Made by a program: the position numbers and the translations under genes. Below are positions 5,543 through 13,202 of a stretch of DNA of 15,014 nucleotides, in pieces. The notes under the pieces were generated by a model. That model was given only the letters and a program-made list of their open reading frames with translations, ran no database searches and had not been told where the DNA came from. The number at the start of each line of letters is the position of its first letter. Position 1 is the stretch's first letter. The DNA is taken from contig JAGAEK010000061.1 of assembly GCA_017828835.1 (NCBI GenBank), positions 1 to 15,014 of the forward strand, written 5' to 3'. This stretch comes from Oscillospiraceae bacterium (lineage in GTDB: Bacteria > Bacillota > Clostridia > Oscillospirales > Ruminococcaceae).

Positions 5543-8176
5543 GTGAAATACTATTTAGAAGAAAAAAATAAAGTATACGAAGAATTAAGATCGTGTGAAA
5601 ACGGAATTACAGCTGAGGAAGCGTTGAAAAGGATCGGGGAAGACGGAAAGAACAAGTTAGCTGAAGGGAAAAAAGTCAGTTTGTTTGCAAGGTTTATGAG
5701 TCAGCTGGCAAACCCGATGATAATAATCCTTATAGTTGCGGCTGTTATATCATTGATAACGTCGATATATGCGAATGAGTCGTTCGCGGACGTTTTTATA
5801 ATACTTTTTGTCGTGATCCTGAATGCGATACTCGGAGTTTTGCAGGAGAGCAAGGCTGAAAAAGCGATAGAAGCTCTAAAGGAAATGACGGCGGCTACCT
5901 GCAAAGTGATCAGAAACGGGGAGCTTCTTCATATAAAGACGGAAGATCTTGCGGTCGGAGACGTAGTACTTCTGGAAGCGGGAGATTCTGTGCCGGCGGA
6001 CGTCAGGATAATCGAAAGCGTTGGGTTGAAATGCGATGAAGCGGCGCTTACAGGAGAGTCGTTCCCGGTTGAAAAAACGAGCGACGCTCTGGTCGAAAGC
6101 GACGGAAGAGACGTTCCGCTCGGCGACAGAAAAAATATGGCTTATATGGGAAGCGTCGTAGTCTACGGCCGCGGAAAAGCGATGGTTACCGCGACCGGAA
6201 TGAATACCGAGATGGGCAAGATCGCCGACGCTATTACCAAAGCCGAAGACGGAGAAACTCCGCTTCAAATAAAACTTGCTCAGTTAAGTAAGATCCTGAC
6301 GTATCTCGTACTCGGGATATGCGTGTTTATATTTGCGTTCAGTATCATAAAAGCCGGAGATTTTTCGGGAGCGGTGATACTCGATACTTTTATGCTTGCC
6401 GTAAGTCTTGCGGTCGCGGCGATACCTGAGGGACTTGCCGCGGTCGTTACGATAGCGCTTTCGATAGGCGTTACGAAGATGTCGAAGAGAAACGCTATAA
6501 TAAGGAAGCTGACCGCGGTCGAAACTTTGGGCTGCACGCAGATAATATGCTCAGACAAGACCGGTACTCTTACTCAGAACAAGATGACGGTAGTTGAGAG
6601 TTACGGAGAAGATGAAAAGCTGTTAGCGACGGCTATGTCGGTATGCAACGATTCGAGCTATGATTCCGCGGGCAATCTCAGCGGTGATCCGACTGAAACG
6701 GCGCTCGTCGTATTTGCGGAAAATATGGGGATCATAAAGAAAGATATCGAGCTCAGAACTCCGAGAGTGGGTGAGGTACCGTTCGATTCGATCAGAAAAA
6801 TGATGTCGACGGTGCATTTCGATCAGGGGAAATACGTTCAATATACAAAAGGTGCGCCCGAAGAACTTTTGAAATACTGTACCCATATAATAAAAGACGG
6901 CAGAACGGTCGAAATTACGGAAGAAGACAGAAAAGAAATACTCGAAGCCAATAAGGCGATGGCAAGCAAAGCGTTGAGAGCACTCGGCGCGGCTGTTAAG
7001 ATTTACGATGCGGAGCCGTCCGAATATTCCGAACAATTTCTTGAAACGGGCATGACGTTTGTCGGGATTGTCGGGATGATAGATCCCGTAAGACCGGAAG
7101 TTATCGCCGCGGTGAAAGAATGCAACGAAGCGGGTATACGCGCCGTTATGATAACCGGCGACCACAGAGATACCGCGGTCGCGATCGCAAAACAGCTCGG
7201 TATACTTGAAGATGAATCTCAGGCTATAACGGGCGTGGATATCGACGCGATGACCGATGAGGAAATGTATGAGAACGTGGTCAGATATTCCGTTTATGCA
7301 AGGGTACAGCCGGAACACAAAGTTAGGATAGTCGAGGCTTGGAGAAAGCGCGGGATGATAACCGCGATGACCGGAGACGGAGTCAACGACGCGCCTGCGA
7401 TAAAAAGTGCGGATATCGGAGTGGGTATGGGAATTACCGGTACCGACGTAACGAAGAACGTAGCCGATATGGTTTTGGCGGACGACAATTTTGCGACGAT
7501 AGTCTCTGCAGTTGAAGAGGGCAGAAGGATCTACGACAATATCAGAAAAGCGATACAGTTTTTGCTTTCGTCGAATCTGAGCGAGGTCGTCAGCATATTT
7601 GCGGCGACGGTCATGGGATTTACGATTTTGAATCCGGTCCATATTTTGTGGATAAACCTTATAACCGACTGTCTGCCGGCGCTTGCGCTCAGTATGGAAA
7701 AGGGTGAACCTGATCTTATGAAAAGGAAACCGAGGGAATCGAAGAGCGGTATTTTCTCCGAGGGCGTCGGTGCGGACGTAGCGTATCAGGGGTTACTGAT
7801 AACCGTAGTTACCTTGGCGGCGTATTTCATAGGACATTTTATGGAGAGCGGAAGATGGGAGATAACGAACAGCTCCGACGGAATGACGATGGCGTTTTTG
7901 ACGATGTCGATGGCGGAGATATTCCATTCCTGCAATATGCGCTCACAGCGCGGTTCGATATTTAAGCTGCACAGTCACAATATGTATCTTTTGGGAGCGA
8001 TGATTTTGTCGCTCGTGCTTACGAGCGCGGTGATATATATACCTGTGCTGTCGTCGATGTTTGAATTTGAGAGTATATCGTTTAAAGAGTATATAGTGGC
8101 GCTTGCGCTTGCGTTCAGTGTTCTTCCGATAGTCGAGATCGTAAAGCTGATACAGAGAGCGTGCAGGAAGAAATAG
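5543..8176 (+). CDS. P-type calcium-transporting ATPase (P2A type)
   Basis: An 877-residue membrane pump that uses ATP to export Ca2+, close in length to the Listeria LMCA1 type. Visible parts in order are an N-terminal cation-ATPase domain (1-45), membrane helices M1-M2 (about 47-98), the actuator TGES (170-173), M3-M4 with PEGL (295-298), the phosphorylation motif DKTGTLT (Asp338 is phosphorylated), a nucleotide-binding domain with KGAPE, TGD and the hinge TGDGVND (610-616), and M5-M10. Residues equivalent to the SERCA calcium ligands are present: Glu296 (M4), Asn678 and Glu681 (M5, SNLSEVV), and Asn705, Thr708 and Asp709 (M6, NLITD). This favours Ca2+ over Na+/K+ or Mg2+. The GTG start has AAGGAGG 9 bases upstream. 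It is alone on its transcript, between its own promoter and a strong terminator. A Mn2+-transporting variant cannot be excluded. Confidence 0.93.
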   Translation: MKYYLEEKNKVYEELRSCENGITAEEALKRIGEDGKNKLAEGKKVSLFARFMSQLANPMIIILIVAAVISLITSIYANESFADVFIILFVVILNAILGVLQESKAEKAIEALKEMTAATCKVIRNGELLHIKTEDLAVGDVVLLEAGDSVPADVRIIESVGLKCDEAALTGESFPVEKTSDALVESDGRDVPLGDRKNMAYMGSVVVYGRGKAMVTATGMNTEMGKIADAITKAEDGETPLQIKLAQLSKILTYLVLGICVFIFAFSIIKAGDFSGAVILDTFMLAVSLAVAAIPEGLAAVVTIALSIGVTKMSKRNAIIRKLTAVETLGCTQIICSDKTGTLTQNKMTVVESYGEDEKLLATAMSVCNDSSYDSAGNLSGDPTETALVVFAENMGIIKKDIELRTPRVGEVPFDSIRKMMSTVHFDQGKYVQYTKGAPEELLKYCTHIIKDGRTVEITEEDRKEILEANKAMASKALRALGAAVKIYDAEPSEYSEQFLETGMTFVGIVGMIDPVRPEVIAAVKECNEAGIRAVMITGDHRDTAVAIAKQLGILEDESQAITGVDIDAMTDEEMYENVVRYSVYARVQPEHKVRIVEAWRKRGMITAMTGDGVNDAPAIKSADIGVGMGITGTDVTKNVADMVLADDNFATIVSAVEEGRRIYDNIRKAIQFLLSSNLSEVVSIFAATVMGFTILNPVHILWINLITDCLPALALSMEKGEPDLMKRKPRESKSGIFSEGVGADVAYQGLLITVVTLAAYFIGHFMESGRWEITNSSDGMTMAFLTMSMAEIFHSCNMRSQRGSIFKLHSHNMYLLGAMILSLVLTSAVIYIPVLSSMFEFESISFKEYIVALALAFSVLPIVEIVKLIQRACRKK

Positions 8177-8194
8177 AAAAAATCAGAAAAAAAC

Positions 8195-8228
8195 AAATAT
8201 CCACCTATAAGGGTGGATATTTATTTTT
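8195..8228 (+). terminator. Rho-independent terminator of the calcium ATPase gene
   Basis: An 11-bp perfect stem (AAATATCCACC at 8195-8205, GGTGGATATTT at 8212-8222) with a 6-base loop runs into TTATTTTT. It begins 18 bases after the ATPase stop codon. Confidence 0.88.
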
Positions 8229-8269
8229 ACTGAACAAAAAGATGAAATTGCAGTAAAAAATACAAAATG

Positions 8270-8282
8270 CAAGCGTTGCTTG
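8270..8282. promoter_or_regulatory. Palindromic operator-like site upstream of the XRE gene
   Basis: CAAGCGTTGCTTG is a 13-base palindrome (5-bp arms, 3-base centre). It overlaps a consensus TTGACA (8280-8285), which has only a weak TATTGC at 17 bases. The more G/C-rich site stands out in very AT-rich DNA 82 bases before the XRE start codon. XRE proteins commonly bind short dyads near their own promoter, so autoregulation is a fair guess. Confidence 0.4.
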
Positions 8283-8304
8283 ACAAAATTCAAAGAATAT
8301 TTTA

Positions 8305-8333
8305 TTGCTTACAAAAATAAATAGTGCTAAAAT
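8305..8333 (+). promoter_or_regulatory. Predicted extended -10 promoter of the XRE gene
   Basis: TTGCTT (8305-8310) is followed after 17 bases by TAAAAT (8328-8333), which is preceded by TGC and so forms an extended -10. Another TATAAT lies at 8338-8343 without a good -35. The leader would be about 25 bases. AGGA at 8351-8354 is the likely ribosome site, 9 bases from the ATG. Confidence 0.45.
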
Positions 8334-8363
8334 TAACTATAATTTTTATAAGGAAGTGGACAA

Positions 8364-9629
8364 ATGATATCTGACAGCATCAGAAACTACCGAAAGGCAA
8401 ACAATATGTCTCAAGATGAATTAGCCGAGAAACTTAACGTTTCAAGACAGAGCATCAGTCTTTGGGAAACAGGTCAGACTCAACCTACGATTGAAAATAT
8501 TATTGCGCTTTCAAAAATTTTTCATGTTTCGACGGATGAACTTTTGGGAGATGGTAAAGAAACGGCGACGGCGGAAAAACCCTTACCGGAAAAAGGCAAA
8601 AACCGCAAATTGGGATTGTTTCTGGGAATTGCGGCGGCCGTGATCATAGGTATATTGTTATACGTTTGTTTCTTCGGGAATAAACAGACGGACAGCGGCG
8701 GTGCGTCGTCCTCGTTAAGCGAGCCGTCGAGAACGTCGAAAGAAGACTTGTCTGTAGTGGAGTACTCTCAGCCGGAGGAATCCTCAGAGTTGGAAGAGTC
8801 CTCAAAGCCGGAAGAATCCTCACAGCCGGAGGAATCTTCAGAGTTGGAAGAGTCCTCAGAGCCGGAGGAATCCTCACAGCAGGAAGAGTCCTCCAAGCAA
8901 GAAGAGTCCTCCAAGCAAGAAGAGTCCTCCAAACAGGAAGAATCATCCAAACCAAAAGAAGAGTCATCTAAACCAAAAGAAGAGTCATCTAAACCAAAAG
9001 AAGAGTCATCTAAACCCAAAGAAGAATCTTCTAAACCTAAAGAAGAGTCCTCTAAACCGAAAGAAGAGTCCTCTAAACCAAAAGAAGAATCTTCTAAACC
9101 GAAAGAGGAGTCATCCAAACCCAAGGAAGAGCCGTTTGATTTGTTTGAATATTGCAAAAATTTTGCGATCGAAATCGGGAGAATAAACGGAGACTATACT
9201 ATATATCAGCAGCCTTCAAAGCTTTACGGCGGATATGACGGCGAATATTTTTCTATTTCCTATTGGGGTGACAGCGACATGGTCGAGTTTTGTCTGCACT
9301 GTCCGTTGAGTGATACTCAAAGCATCAATTTTTATCTTCGTATGCGCGGCGGATACAACGGGAAATACGAATATTTGTCATCGCGTTATTACAGAAGCGA
9401 CGGACAGAGTATCAGAAGTGCGAGCGGCTACATAAATCCGGCTGTTTTTTCGGAGAATTATCCTTTGAGCTGCGACAGTTACGTCGGAAGCGGCGGAGTT
9501 GAAAAGCAAAACGATTTTATGGAGGAAAGCAGGATCGGTATTTGCGACCTGATAAAATGTCTGAAAGAATTCACTAAAGTTGAAAATATGGAATGCGATT
9601 TCAGCGCGTTCGGATTCGTGAACTTCTGA
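8364..9629 (+). CDS. Membrane-anchored XRE-family regulator with repetitive stalk and extracellular domain
   Basis: A 421-residue protein. Residues 1-65 are a typical XRE/HTH_3 DNA-binding domain (MSQDELAEKLNVSRQSISLWE, then STDELL). Residues about 82-103 form a single membrane span preceded by KGKNRK, so the helix-turn-helix should be inside and the rest outside. Residues 104-135 are Ser-rich. From 136 come ten six-residue units (xPEESS or KQEESS type) and nine seven-residue units (KPKEESS type), forming a charged stalk up to about 257. The C-terminal part (about 258-421) is aromatic- and Gly-rich with seven Cys (264, 310, 313, 370, 394, 399, 411); I do not recognise it. By analogy with one-component membrane regulators it may sense an outside signal and control genes directly; this is inference. 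It is transcribed alone and ends at a bidirectional terminator. RodZ has the same HTH-span-outside layout, but this HTH looks like a true DNA binder. Confidence 0.85.
   Translation: MISDSIRNYRKANNMSQDELAEKLNVSRQSISLWETGQTQPTIENIIALSKIFHVSTDELLGDGKETATAEKPLPEKGKNRKLGLFLGIAAAVIIGILLYVCFFGNKQTDSGGASSSLSEPSRTSKEDLSVVEYSQPEESSELEESSKPEESSQPEESSELEESSEPEESSQQEESSKQEESSKQEESSKQEESSKPKEESSKPKEESSKPKEESSKPKEESSKPKEESSKPKEESSKPKEESSKPKEESSKPKEEPFDLFEYCKNFAIEIGRINGDYTIYQQPSKLYGGYDGEYFSISYWGDSDMVEFCLHCPLSDTQSINFYLRMRGGYNGKYEYLSSRYYRSDGQSIRSASGYINPAVFSENYPLSCDSYVGSGGVEKQNDFMEESRIGICDLIKCLKEFTKVENMECDFSAFGFVNF
8769..9131 (+). repeat. Tandem 18-bp and 21-bp repeats inside the XRE gene
   Basis: Ten 18-bp units (8769-8948), each ending in codons for EESS, are followed by 21-bp units coding KPKEESS (8949-9116) and a partial ninth copy. 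Neighbouring units often share synonymous codon choices (for example TCATCT against TCCTCT) while others differ, as expected from stepwise duplication with later drift. Both unit lengths are multiples of three, so copy-number change would alter stalk length and keep the frame. Confidence 0.95.
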
Positions 9630-9680
9630 TTTTACGGATACCTGCTCTGAAAATACTTTCAAAACAAAATTCAGCATAAT

Positions 9681-9709
9681 AAAAAAGCCTTGTTCTACAA
9701 GGCTTTTTT
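9681..9709. terminator. Bidirectional terminator between the XRE gene and purD
   Basis: A perfect 13-bp stem (AAAAAAGCCTTGT at 9681-9693 and ACAAGGCTTTTTT at 9697-9709) with a TCT loop has a GCCTTGT core and A and T tracts on the two outer sides, so it works in both directions. It lies between convergent genes: 51 bases after the XRE stop and 9 bases after the purD stop. Confidence 0.92.
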
Positions 9710-9718
9710 ATGTTTCAC

Positions 9719-10996
9719 CTATTTTATAACTTTCAGTGCGGAAGCTCCGATATCTTTTCTGAAATGCATATTTTCGAAAGATATACCGGAGAGCTTTGCA
9801 TAGGAGCTGTTCAGGGCGGATCTGAGGTCGGGCGCAGTACAGCAAACGCCGAGCACGCGTCCGCCGGAGGTCAAGAAGTTGCCGCTGTCAAATTTTGTTC
9901 CGGCGTGGAATATTTCGGCGCCGTCGATCTGACCGTTATCGTCGAGACCGTTGATCCTGAACCCGGTCTGATACTTTCCGGGGTAGCCGCCGCTCGCAGC
10001 GATAACGCAGGCGCAAGCTTCGGAGCGCCATTTTATTTCGGTGTCCGCGAGAGTACCGTTAGTAGTTGAGATCATGATTTCGAGCAGATCAGAGTCGAGG
10101 AGAGGGAGTATCGCCTGGGTCTCGGGGTCTCCGAATCTGCAGTTATATTCGATAACTTTCGGGCCCTTCGGGGTGATCATGAGTCCGAAATAGAGGCATC
10201 CGGTAAAAGGACATCCTTCCGCCTGCATTGCGTTGACGGTTGGGAGAAAGATCTTCTCCATACATTCTTTCTGAACTTCCTCGGTGAAATAAGGATTTGG
10301 AGCGATAACGCCCATACCGCCGGTGTTGAGACCTTTATCTCCGTCGAGCGCACGCTTGTGGTCCATGGACGAGATCATCGGTTTTACGCATTTGCCGTCG
10401 CAGAAAGAAAGCGCGGATACCTCGGGACCCGTCAAAAATTCCTCGACGACGATATTATTGCCGCTTGCGCCGAATATTTTATCGACCATGATCGAAGCTA
10501 TTGCGGCTTTTGCTTCATCAAGATTTTGGGCGATGATGACGCCCTTGCCGAGAGCGAGTCCGTCGGCCTTGATAACAGCCGGGAAAGAACCTTTTTCTAT
10601 GTAGCGGAGAGCTTCTTCGGGATCGGAGAATACGGCGTAATCGGCGGTGGGGATACCGTATTTTTTCATAAGATTTTTGGAAAATACTTTGCTGCCTTCG
10701 ATACGTGCGGCGGCTTTACCGGGACCGAAACAGGGAATACCGTTTTTGCGAAATTCGTCAGCCATACCGAGAACGAGAGGATCGTCGGGAGTGATTACGG
10801 CAAAATCGATTTTTTCTTTAACAGCGAATTCGACCATCGATGTTATATCGGTAGCTTTGATCGGTACGCAGACGGCGTCTTTTGAGATACCGCCGTTGCC
10901 GGGAGCACAGTATATCGCGGTCGCTTTTTTGCTTTGTTTAAGTTTTCGGATTATGGCGTGTTCTCTTCCGCCGCCTCCGACGACGAGTATTTTCAT
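9719..10996 (-). CDS. purD: Phosphoribosylamine-glycine ligase (GAR synthetase)
   Basis: A 425-residue ATP-grasp enzyme of the cytoplasm that joins glycine to 5-phosphoribosylamine using ATP, the second step of de novo purine synthesis. The N-terminal GGGGREHA (7-14) binds the substrate phosphate region. The central ATP-grasp part shows IKADGLALGKGV, GPEVSALSF and LNTGGMGV, and NCRFGDPETQAILPLL carries the metal-binding residues. Length is normal. The ATG at 10996 is chosen since AGGATGG lies 8 bases upstream. An in-frame ATG four codons earlier would have the ribosome site touching it. It is the last gene of the operon, 26 bases after purH, and ends at a bidirectional terminator. Confidence 0.97.
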   Translation of the reverse strand: MKILVVGGGGREHAIIRKLKQSKKATAIYCAPGNGGISKDAVCVPIKATDITSMVEFAVKEKIDFAVITPDDPLVLGMADEFRKNGIPCFGPGKAAARIEGSKVFSKNLMKKYGIPTADYAVFSDPEEALRYIEKGSFPAVIKADGLALGKGVIIAQNLDEAKAAIASIMVDKIFGASGNNIVVEEFLTGPEVSALSFCDGKCVKPMISSMDHKRALDGDKGLNTGGMGVIAPNPYFTEEVQKECMEKIFLPTVNAMQAEGCPFTGCLYFGLMITPKGPKVIEYNCRFGDPETQAILPLLDSDLLEIMISTTNGTLADTEIKWRSEACACVIAASGGYPGKYQTGFRINGLDDNGQIDGAEIFHAGTKFDSGNFLTSGGRVLGVCCTAPDLRSALNSSYAKLSGISFENMHFRKDIGASALKVIK

Positions 10997-11022
10997 AAAA
11001 TCTACCATCCTTTTGAATAAGA

Positions 11023-12567
11023 TCAGTGTTTGAAGTGGCGCATACCTGTGAATACCATAGCGATACCGGCCTTGTTGCAGGCGGCGATGCTTTCTTCGTC
11101 ACGAACGGATCCGCCGGGCTGTATTATCGCGGTTATACCGTTTTTGGCGGCGCATTCAACGCAATCGGCAAACGGGAAAAACGCGTCTGAGCCCATTACG
11201 GAACCTTTTACTCTGTCGCCAGCGTATTTTACGGCAAGCTCGAGAGCTGTGATACGGTTCGTTTGTCCGGGACCTATACCGACGGTCATATTATCTTTTG
11301 CGAGAGCGATACCGTTGGATTTTACGTGTTTGACGACTCTCCAGACGAATTTGAGCTGTTCCATTTCTTCGGGAGTCGGAGCGCGGTCGGTAACTACCTT
11401 CAGATCACCGTCAAACAGTTTTGTATCGAGTTGTTGAACGAGTAAACCGCCGGCGACCTTTTTCATATCGAGAAGCTCGGGAGAATTCGGTTTTGCAGGT
11501 GCGGCAAGCTTCAGAAGGCGTATATTTTTCTTTTGAGTAAGGATATCGAGAGCCTCGGGAGTGAAGTCGGGAGCGATGATGATCTCGAGGAATATTTTCG
11601 CGAGTTCGGAAGCGGTTTCTTTATCGACGGGACGGTTGAGAGCGGTGATACCGCCGAATATGGAAACGGGGTCGGAATCGTAAGCTTTTTTATAGGCTTC
11701 GTATATCGTGGAGCCGATACCGACTCCGCAGGGGTTCGCGTGTTTCACTGCTACGGCGCAGGGAACGGCATCGCCGAATTCTTTAAGTACGTCGAGAGCG
11801 CCGTTTGCGTCGTTGATGTTGTTATACGAGAGTTCTTTTCCGTGCAGTTGTACGCAGGCGGCAAGGGTGTTGTCGAAGTTTCCGACTTCACGGTAAAACG
11901 CGGCGGACTGATGAGGATTTTCGCCGTATCTCATCGACTGGACCTTTTCATAAGTGAAGGAAAGTTTTTCGGGGAAGATGTCCGCGCCGGAAACTTTTCT
12001 GAGGTATGCCGCGATAAGAGAGTCGTAAGCCGCAGTACTTTCGAAGACTTTGAGTGCGAGTTTGAATTTGAATTCTTTCGACACTTCGCCGGTTTTGAGC
12101 TGGTCGATAACGGCGTCATAGTCGGCGGGATCGACGATAACGGCGACGTCCTGCCAGTTTTTCGCGGCGGCTCTTATCATAGTCGGACCGCCGATATCGA
12201 TATTTTCAATGGCGTCCTCTAAAGTTACGTCGGGTTTCAGTATCGTTTGTTTGAAAGGATATAAATTTATGGCGACGACGTCGATCGGAGTTACGTTGAG
12301 CTTTTCGAGTTGAGCCATGTGTTCGGGGTTGGAACGCATCGCGAGTATTCCGGCGTGTACCATCGGATGGAGAGTTTTGACTCTTCCGTCGAGGCATTCG
12401 GGAAATCCGGTAACGTCGGAGATAGAGGTCACGGGTATACCCGCTTTCGAGAGGGTGTTGAAGGTACCGCCGGTCGAGACTACTTCAAACCCGAGGTCAA
12501 CAAGTTTTTTTGCGAATTCGACGACGCCTGTTTTGTCGGATACGCTGATCAAAGCACGTTTTTTCAT
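11023..12567 (-). CDS. purH: Bifunctional AICAR formyltransferase / IMP cyclohydrolase
   Basis: A 514-residue cytoplasmic enzyme that catalyses the last two steps to IMP: formylation of AICAR by 10-formyltetrahydrofolate and ring closure. The IMP cyclohydrolase domain (about 1-195) begins with ALISVSDKTGVVEFAK and has STGGT and DGRVKTLHP. The transformylase domain (about 200-514) shows RYGENPHQ (213-220) and the catalytic Lys275-His276 in KHANPCG, and ends in the family-typical GMRHFKH. Its ATG overlaps the purN stop codon as ATGA, with AAGGAG inside the purN end 8 bases upstream, so translation is probably coupled. Confidence 0.98.
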   Translation of the reverse strand: MKKRALISVSDKTGVVEFAKKLVDLGFEVVSTGGTFNTLSKAGIPVTSISDVTGFPECLDGRVKTLHPMVHAGILAMRSNPEHMAQLEKLNVTPIDVVAINLYPFKQTILKPDVTLEDAIENIDIGGPTMIRAAAKNWQDVAVIVDPADYDAVIDQLKTGEVSKEFKFKLALKVFESTAAYDSLIAAYLRKVSGADIFPEKLSFTYEKVQSMRYGENPHQSAAFYREVGNFDNTLAACVQLHGKELSYNNINDANGALDVLKEFGDAVPCAVAVKHANPCGVGIGSTIYEAYKKAYDSDPVSIFGGITALNRPVDKETASELAKIFLEIIIAPDFTPEALDILTQKKNIRLLKLAAPAKPNSPELLDMKKVAGGLLVQQLDTKLFDGDLKVVTDRAPTPEEMEQLKFVWRVVKHVKSNGIALAKDNMTVGIGPGQTNRITALELAVKYAGDRVKGSVMGSDAFFPFADCVECAAKNGITAIIQPGGSVRDEESIAACNKAGIAMVFTGMRHFKH

Positions 12568-13190
12568 AAAGACAACTCCTTGTTTTTTAATATTTCTTTT
12601 GCTGCGATAACTGTCGCTTTAGGCAGGATGATCCATTCGGCTTGCTGCATAACTCTTTTCTGCAGCGTTTCGGGTGTATCTCCGTCGACGACGTCAACGG
12701 CTTTTTGAAGGATGATCTCTCCGCCGTCGGTTATTTCGTTGACGTAAAAAACCGTCGCACCGGTAACTTTAACGCCGTATTTAAGAGCGGCTTCGTGGAC
12801 TTTAAGACCGTAGAAGCCGTCTCCGCAGAAAGAGGGGATAAGCGACGGATGTACGTTTATTATGCGGCGGGGATATTTTTCAAGCACTTCGTGTCCGAGG
12901 ATACGGAGAAAACCTGCGAGGATGACAAGCTCGACGCCGTATTTTTCGAGGACGCGAAGTATCGCTCTGTCAAATTCTTCGGAAGAATCAAAGAGTTTAC
13001 GATCGACGACCTCTGACGGTATTCCGGCGGAAGCTGCGCGTTCAAGAGCGTATACGCCTTGCTTTGACGAGATAACGCAGACTATCTCGACGCCGTCAAG
13101 GTTATTTGATTTTTCGGCGTCAATAAGCGCCTGAAGGTTGGTGCCGCCTCCGGATACCAGTACGGCGGTACGGACTTTTTTGTCGTTCAT
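12564..13190 (-). CDS. purN: Phosphoribosylglycinamide formyltransferase (GART, folate-dependent)
   Basis: A 208-residue cytoplasmic enzyme that transfers a formyl group from 10-formyltetrahydrofolate to GAR, the third purine step. The N-terminal LVSGGGTNLQALID (11-24) binds substrate. The catalytic residues Asn112 and His114 (INVHPSLIPSF) and Asp155 (NEITDGGEII) are present. The position that is often His in a VHFV stretch is Phe here (VFYV, about 147-150); this is not one of the three catalytic residues. The ATG has AAGGAG 8 bases upstream, which overlaps the end of purM. The gap to purM is 12 bases, and the stop overlaps the purH start by 4 bases. Confidence 0.97.
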   Translation of the reverse strand: MNDKKVRTAVLVSGGGTNLQALIDAEKSNNLDGVEIVCVISSKQGVYALERAASAGIPSEVVDRKLFDSSEEFDRAILRVLEKYGVELVILAGFLRILGHEVLEKYPRRIINVHPSLIPSFCGDGFYGLKVHEAALKYGVKVTGATVFYVNEITDGGEIILQKAVDVVDGDTPETLQKRVMQQAEWIILPKATVIAAKEILKNKELSL

Positions 13191-13202
13191 AGTCAGTACT
13201 CC

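Noticed and set aside
6623..7642. Long minus-strand open frame of 339 codons inside the calcium ATPase gene
   Set aside because: It lies opposite conserved P-type ATPase motifs, has low-credibility composition (rich in Arg, His, Tyr and Phe) and no ribosome site.
8224..8259. 9-bp inverted repeat TTTTTACTG / CAGTAAAAA with an 18-base loop after the ATPase terminator
   Set aside because: The arms are mostly A/T, the loop is long, and the first arm overlaps the terminator tail. Chance pairing in AT-rich DNA is likely.
8768..9157. Minus-strand 129-codon open frame rich in Asp, Ser, Gly and Leu
   Set aside because: It is the complement of the tandem repeats in the XRE gene. Repeats without stops in one frame tend to be open in others; there is no ribosome site or independent support.
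10997..11008. Start of purD four codons upstream
   Set aside because: The AAAAGG element directly abuts that ATG. The next ATG has a normal 8-base spacing and gives the family-typical N-terminus MKILVVGGGG.
11533..12222. Plus-strand open frame of 229 codons opposite purH
   Set aside because: Shadow of the conserved purH coding sequence with no recognisable domain or ribosome site.
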